Source: Tepidiformaceae bacterium | GTDB lineage: Bacteria; Chloroflexota; Dehalococcoidia; Tepidiformales; Tepidiformaceae | Reading direction: 5' to 3' | DNA: 64,000 nt | NCBI GenBank assembly: GCA_958295975.1 | Contig: OY282446.1 | Coordinates: forward strand, 310,001 to 374,000 | Part shown: positions 63,644-64,000 of the stretch, in pieces | Layout of the letters: the number at the start of each line of letters is the position of its first letter | Numbering within the stretch: the stretch's first letter is position 1 | The notes under the pieces: model-generated | What the model was told of the DNA's origin: nothing | Database searches by the model: none | The model's input: only the letters and a program-made list of their open reading frames with translations | Made by a program: the position numbers and the translations under genes

Positions 63644-64000
63644 GCGAACGGACGCGCCATCGTCTCCGGCCCGCTCCCCATCCGGAAACGCGAACTCGAC
63701 CCACCAGCGCTGGCCCGTCTCGTCGTACTGGCCGGTCTGGACGCTGGCGATGGGGTAATCGGGCAGAGGGACGGCTGCGGTGCAGCGCTCCCGCCACCTG
63801 CCGCCGCGCTGCCAGAGGGAGAAGTCGCGGTTTTCGAAGCCATACTCCTCACTCCCGTCGGGCAGGTCGCCGGGATCGACGGGGTAGACATGGAGGGCGA
63901 ACGCGGCCCCGGCGTCATCCGTCGTACACCCCTCCCGGACGTAGATGAGTTCGCCGCCAGCGCGCCAGACATCGAAGACGGACCTGGCGAGGGGCTCGCC
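63641..64000 (-). CDS. C-terminal end of a third GT39-type repeat protein (partial)
   Basis: The 119-residue fragment, entering from beyond the window, is one complete repeat: GEPLARSVFDVWRAGGELIY, then GFENRDFSLWQRGGRWRERC and a final GQYDETGQRWWVEF. It is very similar to the last repeats of the intact GT39-type protein and of the pseudogene. It is evidence for a tandem paralogue array on the minus strand. Confidence 0.8.
   Translation of the reverse strand, partial: GEPLARSVFDVWRAGGELIYVREGCTTDDAGAAFALHVYPVDPGDLPDGSEEYGFENRDFSLWQRGGRWRERCTAAVPLPDYPIASVQTGQYDETGQRWWVEFAFPDGERAGDDGASVR

Overview
The window is about 70% G+C, densely coded on both strands, and reads as part of a bacterial chromosome. 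No phage, plasmid or IS genes were seen. I infer a high-GC Chloroflexota bacterium, possibly of the Dehalococcoidia. The pointers are a fused transaldolase/phosphoglucose isomerase, secreted trypsin-like proteases with repeated VRVWQR..LYISARP modules, a GT39-type membrane glycosyltransferase with C-terminal repeats, and tandem-domain CaiB/BaiF CoA-transferases. This placement rests on gene content only.

Layout. 1-4.3 kb: end of an LLM-class oxidoreductase, an amidohydrolase, two-subunit class I fumarase and a divergent hemA, then a 441-bp gap with a candidate 20-residue peptide gene. 4.3-13.4 kb: a pyrimidine operon on the minus strand (pyrR-pyrB-pyrC-carA-GNAT-membrane protein-carB-pyrK) with a PyrR-binding hairpin and a 16-codon leader peptide whose stop overlaps the pyrR start. 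13.4-25.6 kb: a methyltransferase/nuclease fusion, ABC1 kinase, tRNA-Asn, RidA, a HicAB pair whose hicA has no stop, a P450 with a small partner, a YcaQ/AlkZ-type protein, a DAO-family oxidase, a 5'-truncated Ig/FN3 surface protein, enoyl-CoA hydratase and an HpcH-type aldolase. 25.7-35.5 kb: two APH-fold kinases, a DinB protein, a ferredoxin reductase-like flavoprotein, an IMPase and a transketolase/TAL-PGI pair.

35.6-43.2 kb: two trypsin-like proteases in opposite orientation form a long, highly similar inverted repeat. Between them lie a small GIY-YIG-like gene, a TreT-type glycosyltransferase, a VTT membrane protein and a lower-GC orphan. 43-54 kb: RecQ, an AlbA_2 protein, GatD-like amidotransferase, CIRCE-controlled GroEL, RmuC, MoaA, a MerR regulator and a DnaA-like protein with a degenerate DNA-binding signature. 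54-64 kb: a clearly lower-GC OLD-family nuclease gene, the CoA-transferase, and a tandem family of GT39/repeat proteins (one intact, one wrecked by a frameshifting deletion, one running off the end).

Two genome-wide habits stand out. At least seven adjacent gene pairs, plus the pyr leader peptide and pyrR, share a 4-base GTGA stop/start overlap (CTGA at fumB/hemA), suggesting routine translational coupling. Many first genes have a -10-like hexamer ending only 6-7 bases before the start codon, suggesting leaderless mRNAs.
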